A stretch of DNA of 51,968 bases from an uncultured Bacteroidales bacterium (lineage in GTDB: Bacteria > Bacteroidota > Bacteroidia > Bacteroidales > F082), in NCBI GenBank assembly GCA_900317155.1, contig ONFO01000023.1:1-51968 (forward strand), read 5' to 3'. Below the pieces are notes generated by a model that was not told the origin of the DNA, ran no database searches, and saw only the letters and a program-made list of their open reading frames with translations. The translations under genes were made by a program, and so were the position numbers. Positions 27,278 through 35,879 of the stretch are shown here, one piece after another. Position 1 is the stretch's first letter; the number at the start of each line of letters is the position of its first letter.

Positions 27278-28615
27278 ATGAAATGTAGAATTCTTGTTGT
27301 GGAAGACGATGCCTCCTTCGGCATGATGATTCAGACTTGGCTGAAGAAAAACGGTTATGAGGCTGTGCTTGCATCGCGTTATGAACAGGCTAAAATCGAG
27401 ATTTCGAACGGTGATTTTGGTTTGATTCTCACTGACTTGCGTCTGCCTGATGGCGACGGTATCATCCTCATGACCTGGGTCAGAGAGAAACTGAAAAGCA
27501 AGGTGCCCATCATCGTGATGACAGGTTATGCCGAAGTGCAGACCGCCGTCTCGGCCATGAAACTGGGAGCCTTCGACTACCTCAAGAAACCCATCAACCC
27601 GAGCGTGCTGGAGGAAAAGATAGCCGCGGCCTTGGCTTCCACCGGTGACGAAGTGGATGCGACCATCATTCCGGGCAACAAGCAATGGGTGAAGGGCAAC
27701 AGCCCGTCCATGCAGAGGCTCTACAAACATGTGGAATTGGTCGCACCGACCAAGTTTTCCGTCTTGATTCTTGGCGAAAGCGGGACAGGCAAGGAATACA
27801 TCGCCCGAATGATTCATGACTTGAGCCCCTACAAGGAAGGTCCTTTCATCCCTGTGGACTGCGGAAGCCTCTCCAAGGAGTTGGCACCCAGTGAGCTGTT
27901 TGGACACTTGAAGGGCTCGTTCACCTCGGCCATCGCCGACAAGAAAGGCGTGTTCGAGCAGGCCAAGGGTGGCACGGTGTTTCTCGACGAGGTGGGCAAC
28001 CTGCCCTATGAGGTGCAGATGCAGCTGCTCCGTGCCTTGCAGGAGCAGAAGGTGAGGCCTGTAGGCTCGGCCACCGACATCCATGTGGACGTGCGCATTA
28101 TTGCCGCCACCAACGAGAACCTGGAACAAGCCATTGAGGAAGGCCGGTTCCGTCAGGATTTGTTCCATCGTATCAATGAGTTTGCCATTGAGGTGCCGCC
28201 TTTGCGCGACCGTTTGGAGGACTTCGATGAGTTGACGGCCTTCTTCATCAGCCAGGCCAACGAGGAGTTGGGCAAGAATGTGAAAGGCATCATGCCCGAT
28301 GCCTTGCAGCGGATGAAGGAGCAACGCTGGAACGGCAACCTGCGCGAGCTGCGCAATGTGGTGCGTCGCTGCGTGCTGTTCGCCGAAAGCGAGAACATCG
28401 AGCTGGACGACCTGCCGGTGTTCAGTGCGCCCAACAAGAAGACCGTCATCGCCACGGATGAGGATGACTGGGCCTTGCGTCCCGAGCATGAGAAGGAACA
28501 GATCGAAGCCGCCTTGCAGAAGGCGAGGGGCAACAAGACCGTCGCGGCCAAGCTGCTGCAAATCGACCGCAAGACCTTGTATAACAAGATGCATTTGTAT
28601 GGGATAGAGCTGTGA
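27278..28615 (+). CDS. NtrC-type sigma-54-dependent response regulator
   Basis: A 445-residue regulator. ATG 27278 is preferred to the longer open frame from 27197, which would begin in the upstream terminator. Receiver domain at about 1-120 with VVEDD (Asp10, Asp11), phospho-acceptor Asp53 in LTDLRLPDGDG, and Lys in YLKKP. An AAA+ domain at about 145-380 has Walker A GESGTGKE (about 166) and Walker B-like GGTVFLDEVG. The loop that contacts sigma-54, usually GAFTGA, reads GSFTSA (213-218) here: Thr216 is kept. The C terminus has a Fis-type helix-turn-helix (KTVAAKLLQIDRKTLYNKM). It activates sigma-54 promoters on phosphorylation. No cognate kinase gene is adjacent. Confidence 0.9.
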   Translation: MKCRILVVEDDASFGMMIQTWLKKNGYEAVLASRYEQAKIEISNGDFGLILTDLRLPDGDGIILMTWVREKLKSKVPIIVMTGYAEVQTAVSAMKLGAFDYLKKPINPSVLEEKIAAALASTGDEVDATIIPGNKQWVKGNSPSMQRLYKHVELVAPTKFSVLILGESGTGKEYIARMIHDLSPYKEGPFIPVDCGSLSKELAPSELFGHLKGSFTSAIADKKGVFEQAKGGTVFLDEVGNLPYEVQMQLLRALQEQKVRPVGSATDIHVDVRIIAATNENLEQAIEEGRFRQDLFHRINEFAIEVPPLRDRLEDFDELTAFFISQANEELGKNVKGIMPDALQRMKEQRWNGNLRELRNVVRRCVLFAESENIELDDLPVFSAPNKKTVIATDEDDWALRPEHEKEQIEAALQKARGNKTVAAKLLQIDRKTLYNKMHLYGIEL

Positions 28616-28627
28616 TGTATTTTTCAT

Positions 28628-28850
28628 CGTTTATAACAACGTATACCCTAATGCAATGGGGTTTGAGATAGTTATTAACGATTCAAAAGGGCATGGAATC
28701 AGCCTTTTTGTCGTTTATAACGATAGTTTACCTGATTCGATAGGGTAGAGAAGAGTTATAAACGACCTGAAAGGGCAAAGAATCGGACAATTTGTCATTG
28801 ATAACCTCGCGACTCCCTATTTGATACGGTTTTTGATGGTTGTTCATCAA
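28628..28850. repeat. 84-bp tandem repeats containing an inverted repeat
   Basis: Unit 1 (28628-28711), unit 2 (28712-28795) and a degenerate unit 3 (from 28796) repeat at exactly 84 bp. Units start CGTTTATAAC (28628, 28712; cattgataac at 28796). In unit 2, GTTATAAACG (28755-28764) is the perfect inverse; in unit 1 it is GTTATTAACG (28671-28680). The units fill the gap between the regulator gene and the following gene. They could be operators of a dimeric regulator or remnants of a mobile element. Confidence 0.75.
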
Positions 28851-28863
28851 TAAAATGCTCTTT

Positions 28864-29619
28864 ATGACGCCATCAAGATTCAACCAGGGACTGGATTCCT
28901 TATCATTCAATAACGGAATTGATGAGATATGTCTTTATCTAAAAGACGTGCAGGCTGACGATTATATGACGGGTCTTGTCCAAGAAGTGAAAGATGCCAA
29001 CCAAAGGCTTTTAGATGCCCTACGTGTTGGCACGGCAAAGCATAATGTTCAGCAGGAAGTCAAACAGCTCAACGACAGCATTGTGGCGGCGTATCGTTTC
29101 ATCGACTCTTGCTGCTATTTGCCCGATACTGAGGTAAAGGCCAGCGCCAAGGAACTCAGAAAGCTCTTCGGTTCCTATGGCAAGCCACTCACCCGAATGG
29201 ATTTGTACACCCAGATGACGGAGGTAAAAGTCTTGCTTCACGACCTAGCCCAACCCAAGATGCAAGTTCATGTGGAAAAGCTCCCCATGTTGCCGGAGCG
29301 TATCAACGGCATTCGGGAGGCTTTGGATAAGTTATTGCATAAACACATGGATGTTATTTTGGACAAGAGCATGATGAAGAAGCACAAGCCTCTTCCCATC
29401 CTGAAGCGGGAAGCTAATGAGAAGCTCGAAGTCCTGGTAACCTATCTACAGGCGATGGCATCGAAAGATCCTGAAGCCTACGGCGGGCATTATGCCATGG
29501 TGACAAGGGTCATCAAGCGTCTGAATGCCACCTATACGGGCGGAGCGCCCAAAGCCTCGAAAAAGCGGGGTGAGGCTGGTGAGGATTCGGAGGCCCAGCG
29601 GGTTGCTATTGGGGCGTGA
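28864..29619 (+). CDS. DUF6261-like protein
   Basis: A 251-residue soluble, mostly helical protein. The open frame extends up to a TTG at 28840; ATGs at 28855 and 28864 are the likely starts. It shows the pattern of the DUF6261 family of Bacteroidetes: LDDSL-like NDSIVAAYRFIDS near the middle, KELRKLFGSYGKPLTRMDLYTQMTEVKVLL, and a Lys/Ala-rich tail (here with GGAPKASKKRGEAGED, probably disordered). I recall this family from its layout and am only moderately sure. No function is known. It is preceded by the 84-bp tandem repeats, a placement that suggests they regulate it. Confidence 0.6.
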   Translation: MTPSRFNQGLDSLSFNNGIDEICLYLKDVQADDYMTGLVQEVKDANQRLLDALRVGTAKHNVQQEVKQLNDSIVAAYRFIDSCCYLPDTEVKASAKELRKLFGSYGKPLTRMDLYTQMTEVKVLLHDLAQPKMQVHVEKLPMLPERINGIREALDKLLHKHMDVILDKSMMKKHKPLPILKREANEKLEVLVTYLQAMASKDPEAYGGHYAMVTRVIKRLNATYTGGAPKASKKRGEAGEDSEAQRVAIGA

Positions 29620-29635
29620 GTACTGAAAGGAATTG

Positions 29636-29749
29636 TCCTAAACTTGCGTTTTATTCTATTGATACTGTGCTAAAGCTTTCCGTAAACTCTCCTTGTGTGA
29701 ATCGACCAGCGACTGGGGCGAAAGTGTGATAATGCTGATTAGTTTAGGA
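29636..29749. other. Spaced 9-bp inverted repeat ahead of the restriction cassette
   Basis: TCCTAAACT (29636-29644) and AGTTTAGGA (29741-29749) are perfect inverses 96 bp apart, in a 230-bp gap with no gene. It could mark an insertion boundary or an RNA structure. The rest of the gap (to 29849) is AT-rich promoter-like sequence. Confidence 0.35.
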
Positions 29750-29821
29750 GAAAGAGGTATGCTTCAATAATATAATATTTACAGTATTAAGATAATACAT
29801 TCACATTTCATTATTTATTTG

Positions 29822-29829
29822 TAAATTTG
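29822..29829 (+). promoter_or_regulatory. Putative -7 element for the restriction cassette
   Basis: TAAATTTG fits TAnnTTTG, 20 bp before ATG 29850. No -33 box is visible at the expected distance. Confidence 0.45.
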
Positions 29830-29849
29830 CATCCAAATAATACTATTTT

Positions 29850-32111
29850 ATGGACATTCAAATCAAGGACAACAAAATATTTGCGCCTCTGAAAGGCAAA
29901 TGGCTTGTACATAAGCCTGAAGAAGAAGTCCGTCAGAAATATATTTGCCGATTAGTGGATCATTATGGTTATTCTTTAGACCAAATGGATCAAGAACGGA
30001 GTGTAACAAATTCCAAGAGAGGTACAGGCAGGGCTCGCGCTGACATTGTAATATGGAAAAGCGAAGAAGACAAACAGGACAATTTGTATCCATTTATTAT
30101 TGTTGAATGCAAAGCTGAGAACGTCTCGATTCGTAAAGAAGATTATTATCAAGGGATGAATTATGCTTCTTGGTTACATGCAAAGTTTTTTGTTACAACA
30201 AACTATAAAGAAACAAGGATATTTAAGGTTGTTGAAGGACACGTCCCCGACACACTTGAGGAAATCGTTGACATTCCTGATGCGGCAAAAGCCAATAATC
30301 AAAAGGAAATTGAAAAATTGCTGAAACAAACAAAGGCATTTACCCGAGATGAGTTTTCTAGATTGCTTTTCAAATGTCACAACATTATTAGAAACAACGA
30401 CAAGCTCTCTCCTGAAGCTGCATTTGACGAAATTAGCAAAATTCTATTTATTAAAATTCGCTACGAACGCGAGAACGACGAAGGTCAGATTTTCTCAAAA
30501 GACCGCTTTACAGAGAATCGCAAAGCATACGAGAAGCTTAACAAAGAGATGGGAGTAAAAGACTATAATCCTTTCTACCAAAATCTTTTTGAAAAAACCA
30601 AACAACAATTTGCCAGCGACCATTTGTTTGACGAAAATGCCAAAATTGAAATCAGGGAAAACAGTTTTGAACAAATTGTTAAAGAGTTGGAGATTTACAA
30701 CCTCTCAACTACTTCCGATGATGTGAAAGGCATTGCTTTTGAACAATTTTTAGGGAAAACATTCCGTGGAGAGTTAGGCCAATTCTTTACCCCGAGAACC
30801 ATTGTGGATTTCATGGTTTCTATCCTCGACCCACAAGAAGGCGAATATGTTTGCGACCCGTGTTGTGGAAGTGGAGGCTTTTTGATCAAGACATTTGAAT
30901 ATGTTCGTGAGCATATCGAAAAAGACATTGAGAGTCAAAAAGAAGCCGTCAAACAACAATGTTATGGTGAAGATTATGATAGCCTTTCGGAGAAGGAGAA
31001 ACAGAAGATTGAAACCAAAGTATCTGAAGCTTTTGCCCGTCTCAACGAAGAACTGAACATCAACAATGCCAAAGGACGACTTCGCACCTTGTCATTCGAT
31101 TGCATTTATGGAACAGACGCTAACCCACGAATGGCCCGCACAGCCAAAATGAATATGATTATGCATGGTGATGGACACGGTGGCGTTCACCATCATGATG
31201 GACTTTTGAATGTGAACGGCATTTTCCAAAACCGTTTTGATGTCATATTAACTAATCCACCTTTTGGCGCCCGTGTCGATAAGAGTCTAAAAATAACAGA
31301 AGCTGATAGATTTACTGACGAAGCCCAGATTGCAGCTTATATAAAAAGGTTCGGGGATGCCTATGTTGAAGGATTAAGACAAGTTAATGACCACATTGGC
31401 GAATCTCTTTTAGACCAGTATAAAATTGATAATGGGCTTACAGAGGTGCTTTTCATAGAACGCTGCTTGAACTTGTTGAAGCCTGGAGGAAGGATGGGAA
31501 TCGTTCTTCCTGAAGGTGTTTTAAATAATTCAAACCTCCAGAAAGTTCGCGATTTTGTGGAAAGTAGGGCAATAATATTACTCATCGTTTCCATACCCCA
31601 AGATGTGTTTATGGCTTCGGGCGCAACTGTAAAACCTAGTTTGTTATTCTTCAAGAAGTTCACAGAACAAGAAAGGCAAGAATATGATACTATCTTAAAC
31701 AATGCCACGCGCCAGATTGATGCAAAGTATTCTGATGAACTATCTTCTATTGAAGTTAAGCTTTCAAAACGAGGAAAAGATGCGGCGTCTAAAGAGGAAA
31801 AGAAAGAGCTGAAGATAAAAAAGAAAAAGATTGAAGAGCAGAAAGCCATCGAAATCAAAGCAATTGTCAAAGATAAGTTCGATTATGAGATACCTATTGC
31901 CGAAGTGCAAAAAGCAGGCATAAGCACAACTGGAGCCGCAATTGAGAATGAACTTGTTCCTTTGGCCGAAGAATACACCCCATATCGCATCGAAAATACG
32001 ATGTGGGAAGTGCCTGACAAGTCAACAAAATACAATTTGGCCGAAGACGGCAATATCTACAGGATTAGAATGACTGGAAGTATTGCCTCAGAACCTGAAA
32101 TATTCTATTGA
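29850..32111 (+). CDS. Nuclease-methyltransferase fusion (type IIB/IIG-like RM subunit)
   Basis: A 753-residue protein. Residues about 1-130 match the N-terminal domain of type I HsdR proteins (HSDR_N) and carry a PD-(D/E)xK nuclease core: Asp65 (ADIVIW), then Glu86 and Lys88 in VECKAE. Residues about 150-620 are an HsdM-like N6-adenine methyltransferase: GQFFTPR, SAM motif DPCCGSGGFL (336-345), catalytic NPPF (469-472). A Lys/Glu-rich coiled coil follows (about 625-680). There is no helicase domain and no HsdR gene nearby. A fusion like this with a separate specificity subunit is the BcgI-type (type IIB) arrangement, which cuts on both sides of a bipartite site. The next gene starts 18 bp downstream. 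Low GC relative to flanking genes suggests transfer. Confidence 0.85.
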   Translation: MDIQIKDNKIFAPLKGKWLVHKPEEEVRQKYICRLVDHYGYSLDQMDQERSVTNSKRGTGRARADIVIWKSEEDKQDNLYPFIIVECKAENVSIRKEDYYQGMNYASWLHAKFFVTTNYKETRIFKVVEGHVPDTLEEIVDIPDAAKANNQKEIEKLLKQTKAFTRDEFSRLLFKCHNIIRNNDKLSPEAAFDEISKILFIKIRYERENDEGQIFSKDRFTENRKAYEKLNKEMGVKDYNPFYQNLFEKTKQQFASDHLFDENAKIEIRENSFEQIVKELEIYNLSTTSDDVKGIAFEQFLGKTFRGELGQFFTPRTIVDFMVSILDPQEGEYVCDPCCGSGGFLIKTFEYVREHIEKDIESQKEAVKQQCYGEDYDSLSEKEKQKIETKVSEAFARLNEELNINNAKGRLRTLSFDCIYGTDANPRMARTAKMNMIMHGDGHGGVHHHDGLLNVNGIFQNRFDVILTNPPFGARVDKSLKITEADRFTDEAQIAAYIKRFGDAYVEGLRQVNDHIGESLLDQYKIDNGLTEVLFIERCLNLLKPGGRMGIVLPEGVLNNSNLQKVRDFVESRAIILLIVSIPQDVFMASGATVKPSLLFFKKFTEQERQEYDTILNNATRQIDAKYSDELSSIEVKLSKRGKDAASKEEKKELKIKKKKIEEQKAIEIKAIVKDKFDYEIPIAEVQKAGISTTGAAIENELVPLAEEYTPYRIENTMWEVPDKSTKYNLAEDGNIYRIRMTGSIASEPEIFY

Positions 32112-32129
32112 ACTCAAAACTAAATTATT

Positions 32130-33488
32130 GTGAGAAATACCAGTTTTAACATATTAAGTTTTGTTGGGTTTAAGCAAATTGGCAATTGGAGCGTCAACCA
32201 TATATTGGGGCAAAGAATTGGTTATAACAGAAAGTATTCTAGCCAACCTATTGGAAGCTTTGTGAAAAGAAGTTACACGACAATTAATGTCCAAAACGAC
32301 AAACAATACAAACAAGTCACCCTTAAGACAAAAGGAGGTGGAGCAGTATTGCGAGACATAAAAAATGGGAAGGACATCGGCACCAAGAAACAGTTTGTTG
32401 TTTCTGAAGGACAGTTTATTATGTCAAAAATTGATGCTCGTAATGGAGCTTTTGGTGTCGTCCCAAAAGAATTGGACGGGGCGATTGTTACAGCCGACTT
32501 TCCTGTTTTTGATGTTGAAGCAGATATTATCAACCCAGAGTATTTTGCTTTGATTTCTTCGACTAATGCTTTTGCCCGTTTTGCTCAGAGCTGTAGCCGA
32601 GGGACAACAAATAGGCAAAGAATAGACGTCAATTTGTTTTTATCCCAGCAAATCCCAACGCCAACTCTAAATGAACAACAAGCTTTGGTAAATGCTTATA
32701 AAGAGAAGATACAACTATCTCAAGAATTGGAAAGACAAGCCTCCCAGAAAGAAAGAGAGATTGAGGAATACTTATTGGGTGAACTTAATGTTTCCATAAC
32801 AAAAGCGAAACTGCATAAAGGATTGAATTTGATAAGGTTTAAAGATGTTGAGCGATGGGATATTCCATTCTTTGTTTCAAACACAAAAGCTTCTTCAAAA
32901 TATGATACTGTAAATTTGGCAACTTGTTTAGACAAGTTTATGCTTGATAATAAGGGCCAATCATTACGAACAGAAACATATAAATATCCAACCAATACAT
33001 ACCACTATATTGGTATGGATAGCATCGAGAAAAGTTCGGGAACACTACTTGAGTTACCGATTGTAAAGGGTTCAGACATAAAAAGTCAAACGATATCTGT
33101 CCCAATTAGATATTTTATCTATGGCAAACTACGACCATATTTAAACAAGTATTGGATTAATGACACAAATGAAACAGACATCGTTTGTTCATCGGAGTTT
33201 TTTGTCTTCAGCATCAAAGACCCAATTAACAAATTGTTTTTCAAGTATCTATTATCATCATCATTGGTGCAAAGCCAGCTATCGGATGCTGTGAGCGGTG
33301 CGCGAATGCCAAGAATCAACGAAAGCATATTCAAAAATCTTTTACTACCTATCCCACCCCGTTCAATTCAAGATAGAATTGCTGAACATATCAACGAGCA
33401 AAAAGAGCAAATCAAGCAAATGAAGCAACAAGCAGAAGAGTTGAGGAAGAAGGCTTTGGAAGAATTTGAGAAGGAGATATTTATATGA
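32130..33488 (+). CDS. hsdS: Restriction-modification specificity subunit (HsdS-like)
   Basis: A 452-residue S subunit with two target-recognition domains and two helical spacers. Domain 1 (about 15-180) contains FVVSEGQFIMSKIDARNGAFGVV and the closing SQQIPTPTLNEQQALV; spacer 1 follows (about 180-215, IQLSQELERQASQKEREIEE). Domain 2 (about 225-410) ends PRINESIFKNLLLPIPP, followed by spacer 2 (QIKQMKQQAEELRKKALEEFEKE). It should guide the nuclease-methyltransferase to a two-part site. GTG at 32130 is the only good start after an in-frame stop at 32121. It overlaps the next gene by 4 bp (ATGA), so the downstream genes are translated with it. Confidence 0.87.
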   Translation: MRNTSFNILSFVGFKQIGNWSVNHILGQRIGYNRKYSSQPIGSFVKRSYTTINVQNDKQYKQVTLKTKGGGAVLRDIKNGKDIGTKKQFVVSEGQFIMSKIDARNGAFGVVPKELDGAIVTADFPVFDVEADIINPEYFALISSTNAFARFAQSCSRGTTNRQRIDVNLFLSQQIPTPTLNEQQALVNAYKEKIQLSQELERQASQKEREIEEYLLGELNVSITKAKLHKGLNLIRFKDVERWDIPFFVSNTKASSKYDTVNLATCLDKFMLDNKGQSLRTETYKYPTNTYHYIGMDSIEKSSGTLLELPIVKGSDIKSQTISVPIRYFIYGKLRPYLNKYWINDTNETDIVCSSEFFVFSIKDPINKLFFKYLLSSSLVQSQLSDAVSGARMPRINESIFKNLLLPIPPRSIQDRIAEHINEQKEQIKQMKQQAEELRKKALEEFEKEIFI

Positions 33489-34348
33489 TAGATGAAATTG
33501 TAGATTATTGTCACCAAAAATACCAAAGCAGGGAGAACGTTTGTGCCAACTGTAACAATGCTCTTTGTTTAAATGATACTTGTGAGCAATGCCTGAAAGA
33601 CATACACTTTGACCCGTATTGTCATAGGAGTTACGATTGCCCCAATATGTGTAACTATTATGTTTGTCAAAACATATATAGGTATGCTACCGAAATGGCT
33701 TGGATTTGGTTTGATTTCATCACTCAAAATACTGGTGAAGGCAAACCATTCCAGCAGCTCGAGATTTGTTCTATTGGGTGCGGACCTTGTTCTGAATTAG
33801 TAGCACTGGAAGAATATTGTTCACACAACAATTTAATATTGCCATATAGTTATGTTGGATTTGACATAGAAAACACCTGGAATGAAATACAAGGTGTTTT
33901 AAAAAACAATTCTAATCATCCAAATGCTATTTCATTCGAGCATACCGATGTTTTTGATTATTATAATACGCATAACAAGCCAAATGTGATAGTTTTGAAC
34001 TATGTTTTATCAAGCATGGTAAAAAATGCTCCTAACAGCATAAATGCGTTTGTTGACAACTTGTGCAATCTTGTTTTCACACTGAATCCTTGTGCATTAT
34101 TAATAAATGATATAAACCATTATTCAACGCGCAGCTACTTTGATAGAATATTGTTGAGTATCATTTCTCAGAACAATGGTATTAGTGTTCATAGATTTCA
34201 TTTTGAAAACACTCAAAAGAACTATTATCAATACGGCATCCAAAGGAAACATGGTAGACTTTTGATAAATCCCAATATCCAAATTCAACAATTATACTCT
34301 CCAAATTCAGAATGTCATAGTGCTCAAATAATGATAATAAAGAAATGA
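33485..34348 (+). CDS. Cys-rich protein with SAM-methyltransferase-like domain
   Basis: A 287-residue protein, start overlapping the stop of the S subunit. The first 65 residues carry ten Cys in metal-binding spacing (CANC, CEQC, CPNMC and others), like a zinc-binding or iron-sulphur module. Residues about 85-230 resemble a class I methyltransferase: ICSIGCGPCSEL (SAM motif I), YVGFDIE (acidic end of the second strand) and VIVLNYVLSSMV. There is no NPPY/F motif, so it is not an ordinary N6-adenine DNA methylase. I do not recognise the full-length family. Tight coupling to hsdS suggests that it belongs to the cassette, perhaps adding or maturing a modification. Confidence 0.65.
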   Translation: MIDEIVDYCHQKYQSRENVCANCNNALCLNDTCEQCLKDIHFDPYCHRSYDCPNMCNYYVCQNIYRYATEMAWIWFDFITQNTGEGKPFQQLEICSIGCGPCSELVALEEYCSHNNLILPYSYVGFDIENTWNEIQGVLKNNSNHPNAISFEHTDVFDYYNTHNKPNVIVLNYVLSSMVKNAPNSINAFVDNLCNLVFTLNPCALLINDINHYSTRSYFDRILLSIISQNNGISVHRFHFENTQKNYYQYGIQRKHGRLLINPNIQIQQLYSPNSECHSAQIMIIKK

Positions 34349-34351
34349 ATT

Positions 34352-35707
34352 ATGATTCTCAGCGTTAGTCGAAGGACAGACATACCAGCGTTTTACTCGG
34401 AATGGTTCTTTAATAGAATCAAAGAAGGATTCGTATATGTAAGAAATCCTTTGAACATCCATCTGGTAAGTCGGATTTCATTGGACCCTAAACTCATCGA
34501 TTGCATTGTTTTCTGGAGTAAGAATCCCAAACCCATGCTCAAAAGACTGGATGAATTGAAAGATTACATGTATTATTTTCAATTCACCATAAATCCATAT
34601 AACGAATATCTTGAAAACCGCGTACCGAAAAAGCAACAGATCATAGACACTTTCCATAAACTATCTGACGCTATCGGGCCTCAAAGAACTATCTGGAGAT
34701 ATGATCCCATATTGTTGACAAACGACATTGACATAAACTATCATGTTACCTATTTTGAAGAAATAGCCAAGCGATTATATGGATATACGAACACTTGTGT
34801 AATAAGTTTCGTTGATCTTTACAGTAAAACACAGCGGAATTTAAAAGACACCTCTGCACGAGAACTTACTATGCCAGAGATTTTTGAACTTGCCTCAAAA
34901 CTCATCATCATAGCGCAAAAATATGGAATGAAGATACAATCTTGCGCCGAAGATATTGCATTAGAGAAATATGGTATTGTTCATGGAAAATGTATTGACA
35001 ATGTCTTGATCGAAGATTTGTTGGATTTGAAATTAGTGGTTTCAAAAGACAAAAACCAGCGAAAAGAATGTGGGTGCGTTCAAAGTATTGACATTGGCGA
35101 ATATAACACTTGCCTTCATGGCTGTAAGTATTGTTATGCAAACTTCGATAGCAAAACCGTTGAAAAGAAACAAGGCTTCCATAATCCGAATTCTCCATTG
35201 CTTATTGGAAAAATTGAAGATAACGATAGGATTGTTGAACGAAAACTATTTTCCTTTGTCAAACTTCCTGAACCGTATGAAATCGGTGATTTTGTAAAAC
35301 TGATTCATCCTGAAAAGTATTGTAAAGAGTTCTCAATAGCAAATAATCCAGTTAATATTTTCAAAATCAATACAATAAACAGTAATGAATGCTTTTTGAA
35401 CGGTGTAGAACATTGTGTTCCAATTGATGAAATAAAACCGATTAAGGTCAATGGAATAGAAGATCGATGGATATATTACAATCCTTCCGCTTCTTCTTCA
35501 ATAGTATTTCCTGGAAAGGAACTAACACCGCAGCAGATGAATTATTCGTATTACCTAGATACATTTAAAAAGTACTTCTATAAAGGGAAAAACTATTGTG
35601 AAATTGCCGAAAAGAAAAATCTATGCTATGTCCATGAAATTCAACATTTATTAAAAGAAATCGGAGACAATAAGGGGTTGAAAATCAATATAAACAAGAT
35701 TTGTTAA
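34352..35707 (+). CDS. DUF1848 protein with CxxxCxxC motif and extra C-terminal domain
   Basis: A 451-residue protein, 3 bp after the previous stop. Residues 1-270 match DUF1848: MILSVSRRTDIPAFYSEWF, FWSKNPKPML, YYFQFTINPY, RTIWRYDPI, ISFVDLY, and a Cys cluster SCAED (Cys198), C214, C240, C242, then C254-x3-C258-x2-C261 with CYAN. The last motif has the spacing of radical-SAM iron-sulphur sites but lies at the C-terminal end of the domain, not at the N terminus. DUF1848 proteins are usually about 300 residues; here another 180 follow (FVKLPEPYEIGDFVKLIHP; WIYYNPSASSS; PQQMNYSYYLDTFKKYFYKG), with a beta-rich part and a helical tail I cannot place. Activity is unknown; redox or radical chemistry is an inference. 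Confidence 0.78.
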   Translation: MILSVSRRTDIPAFYSEWFFNRIKEGFVYVRNPLNIHLVSRISLDPKLIDCIVFWSKNPKPMLKRLDELKDYMYYFQFTINPYNEYLENRVPKKQQIIDTFHKLSDAIGPQRTIWRYDPILLTNDIDINYHVTYFEEIAKRLYGYTNTCVISFVDLYSKTQRNLKDTSARELTMPEIFELASKLIIIAQKYGMKIQSCAEDIALEKYGIVHGKCIDNVLIEDLLDLKLVVSKDKNQRKECGCVQSIDIGEYNTCLHGCKYCYANFDSKTVEKKQGFHNPNSPLLIGKIEDNDRIVERKLFSFVKLPEPYEIGDFVKLIHPEKYCKEFSIANNPVNIFKINTINSNECFLNGVEHCVPIDEIKPIKVNGIEDRWIYYNPSASSSIVFPGKELTPQQMNYSYYLDTFKKYFYKGKNYCEIAEKKNLCYVHEIQHLLKEIGDNKGLKININKIC

Positions 35708-35791
35708 TGTCCGCTATTGTTCAATTTTGATAGACTATGTGGATTTCTATTTCTTAATTTTGCCTCCTCCTCTCGCCAATTTTCCCCGATT

Positions 35792-35818
35792 TTTGCAAAC
35801 TACACTTTGCAAATTTTT
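35792..35818 (+). terminator. Putative terminator of the restriction cassette
   Basis: TTTGCAAA (35792-35799) and TTTGCAAA (35806-35813) pair around a 6-nt loop and are followed by five T. A second hairpin, TTGTCGA-ttgcat-TCGACAA (35826-35845), follows. Confidence 0.5.
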
Positions 35819-35879
35819 CAATTTTTTGTCGATTGCATTCGACAATTCCTAAACATCACAACAACTCTAACGGATTGAT

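Noticed and set aside
27191-28627. 478-residue open frame on the minus strand
   Set aside because: It is the shadow of the NtrC-type regulator and also runs through a terminator and promoter.
29850-35707. Ordinary type I restriction system
   Set aside because: No helicase-bearing HsdR gene is present; the nuclease domain is fused to the methyltransferase instead.
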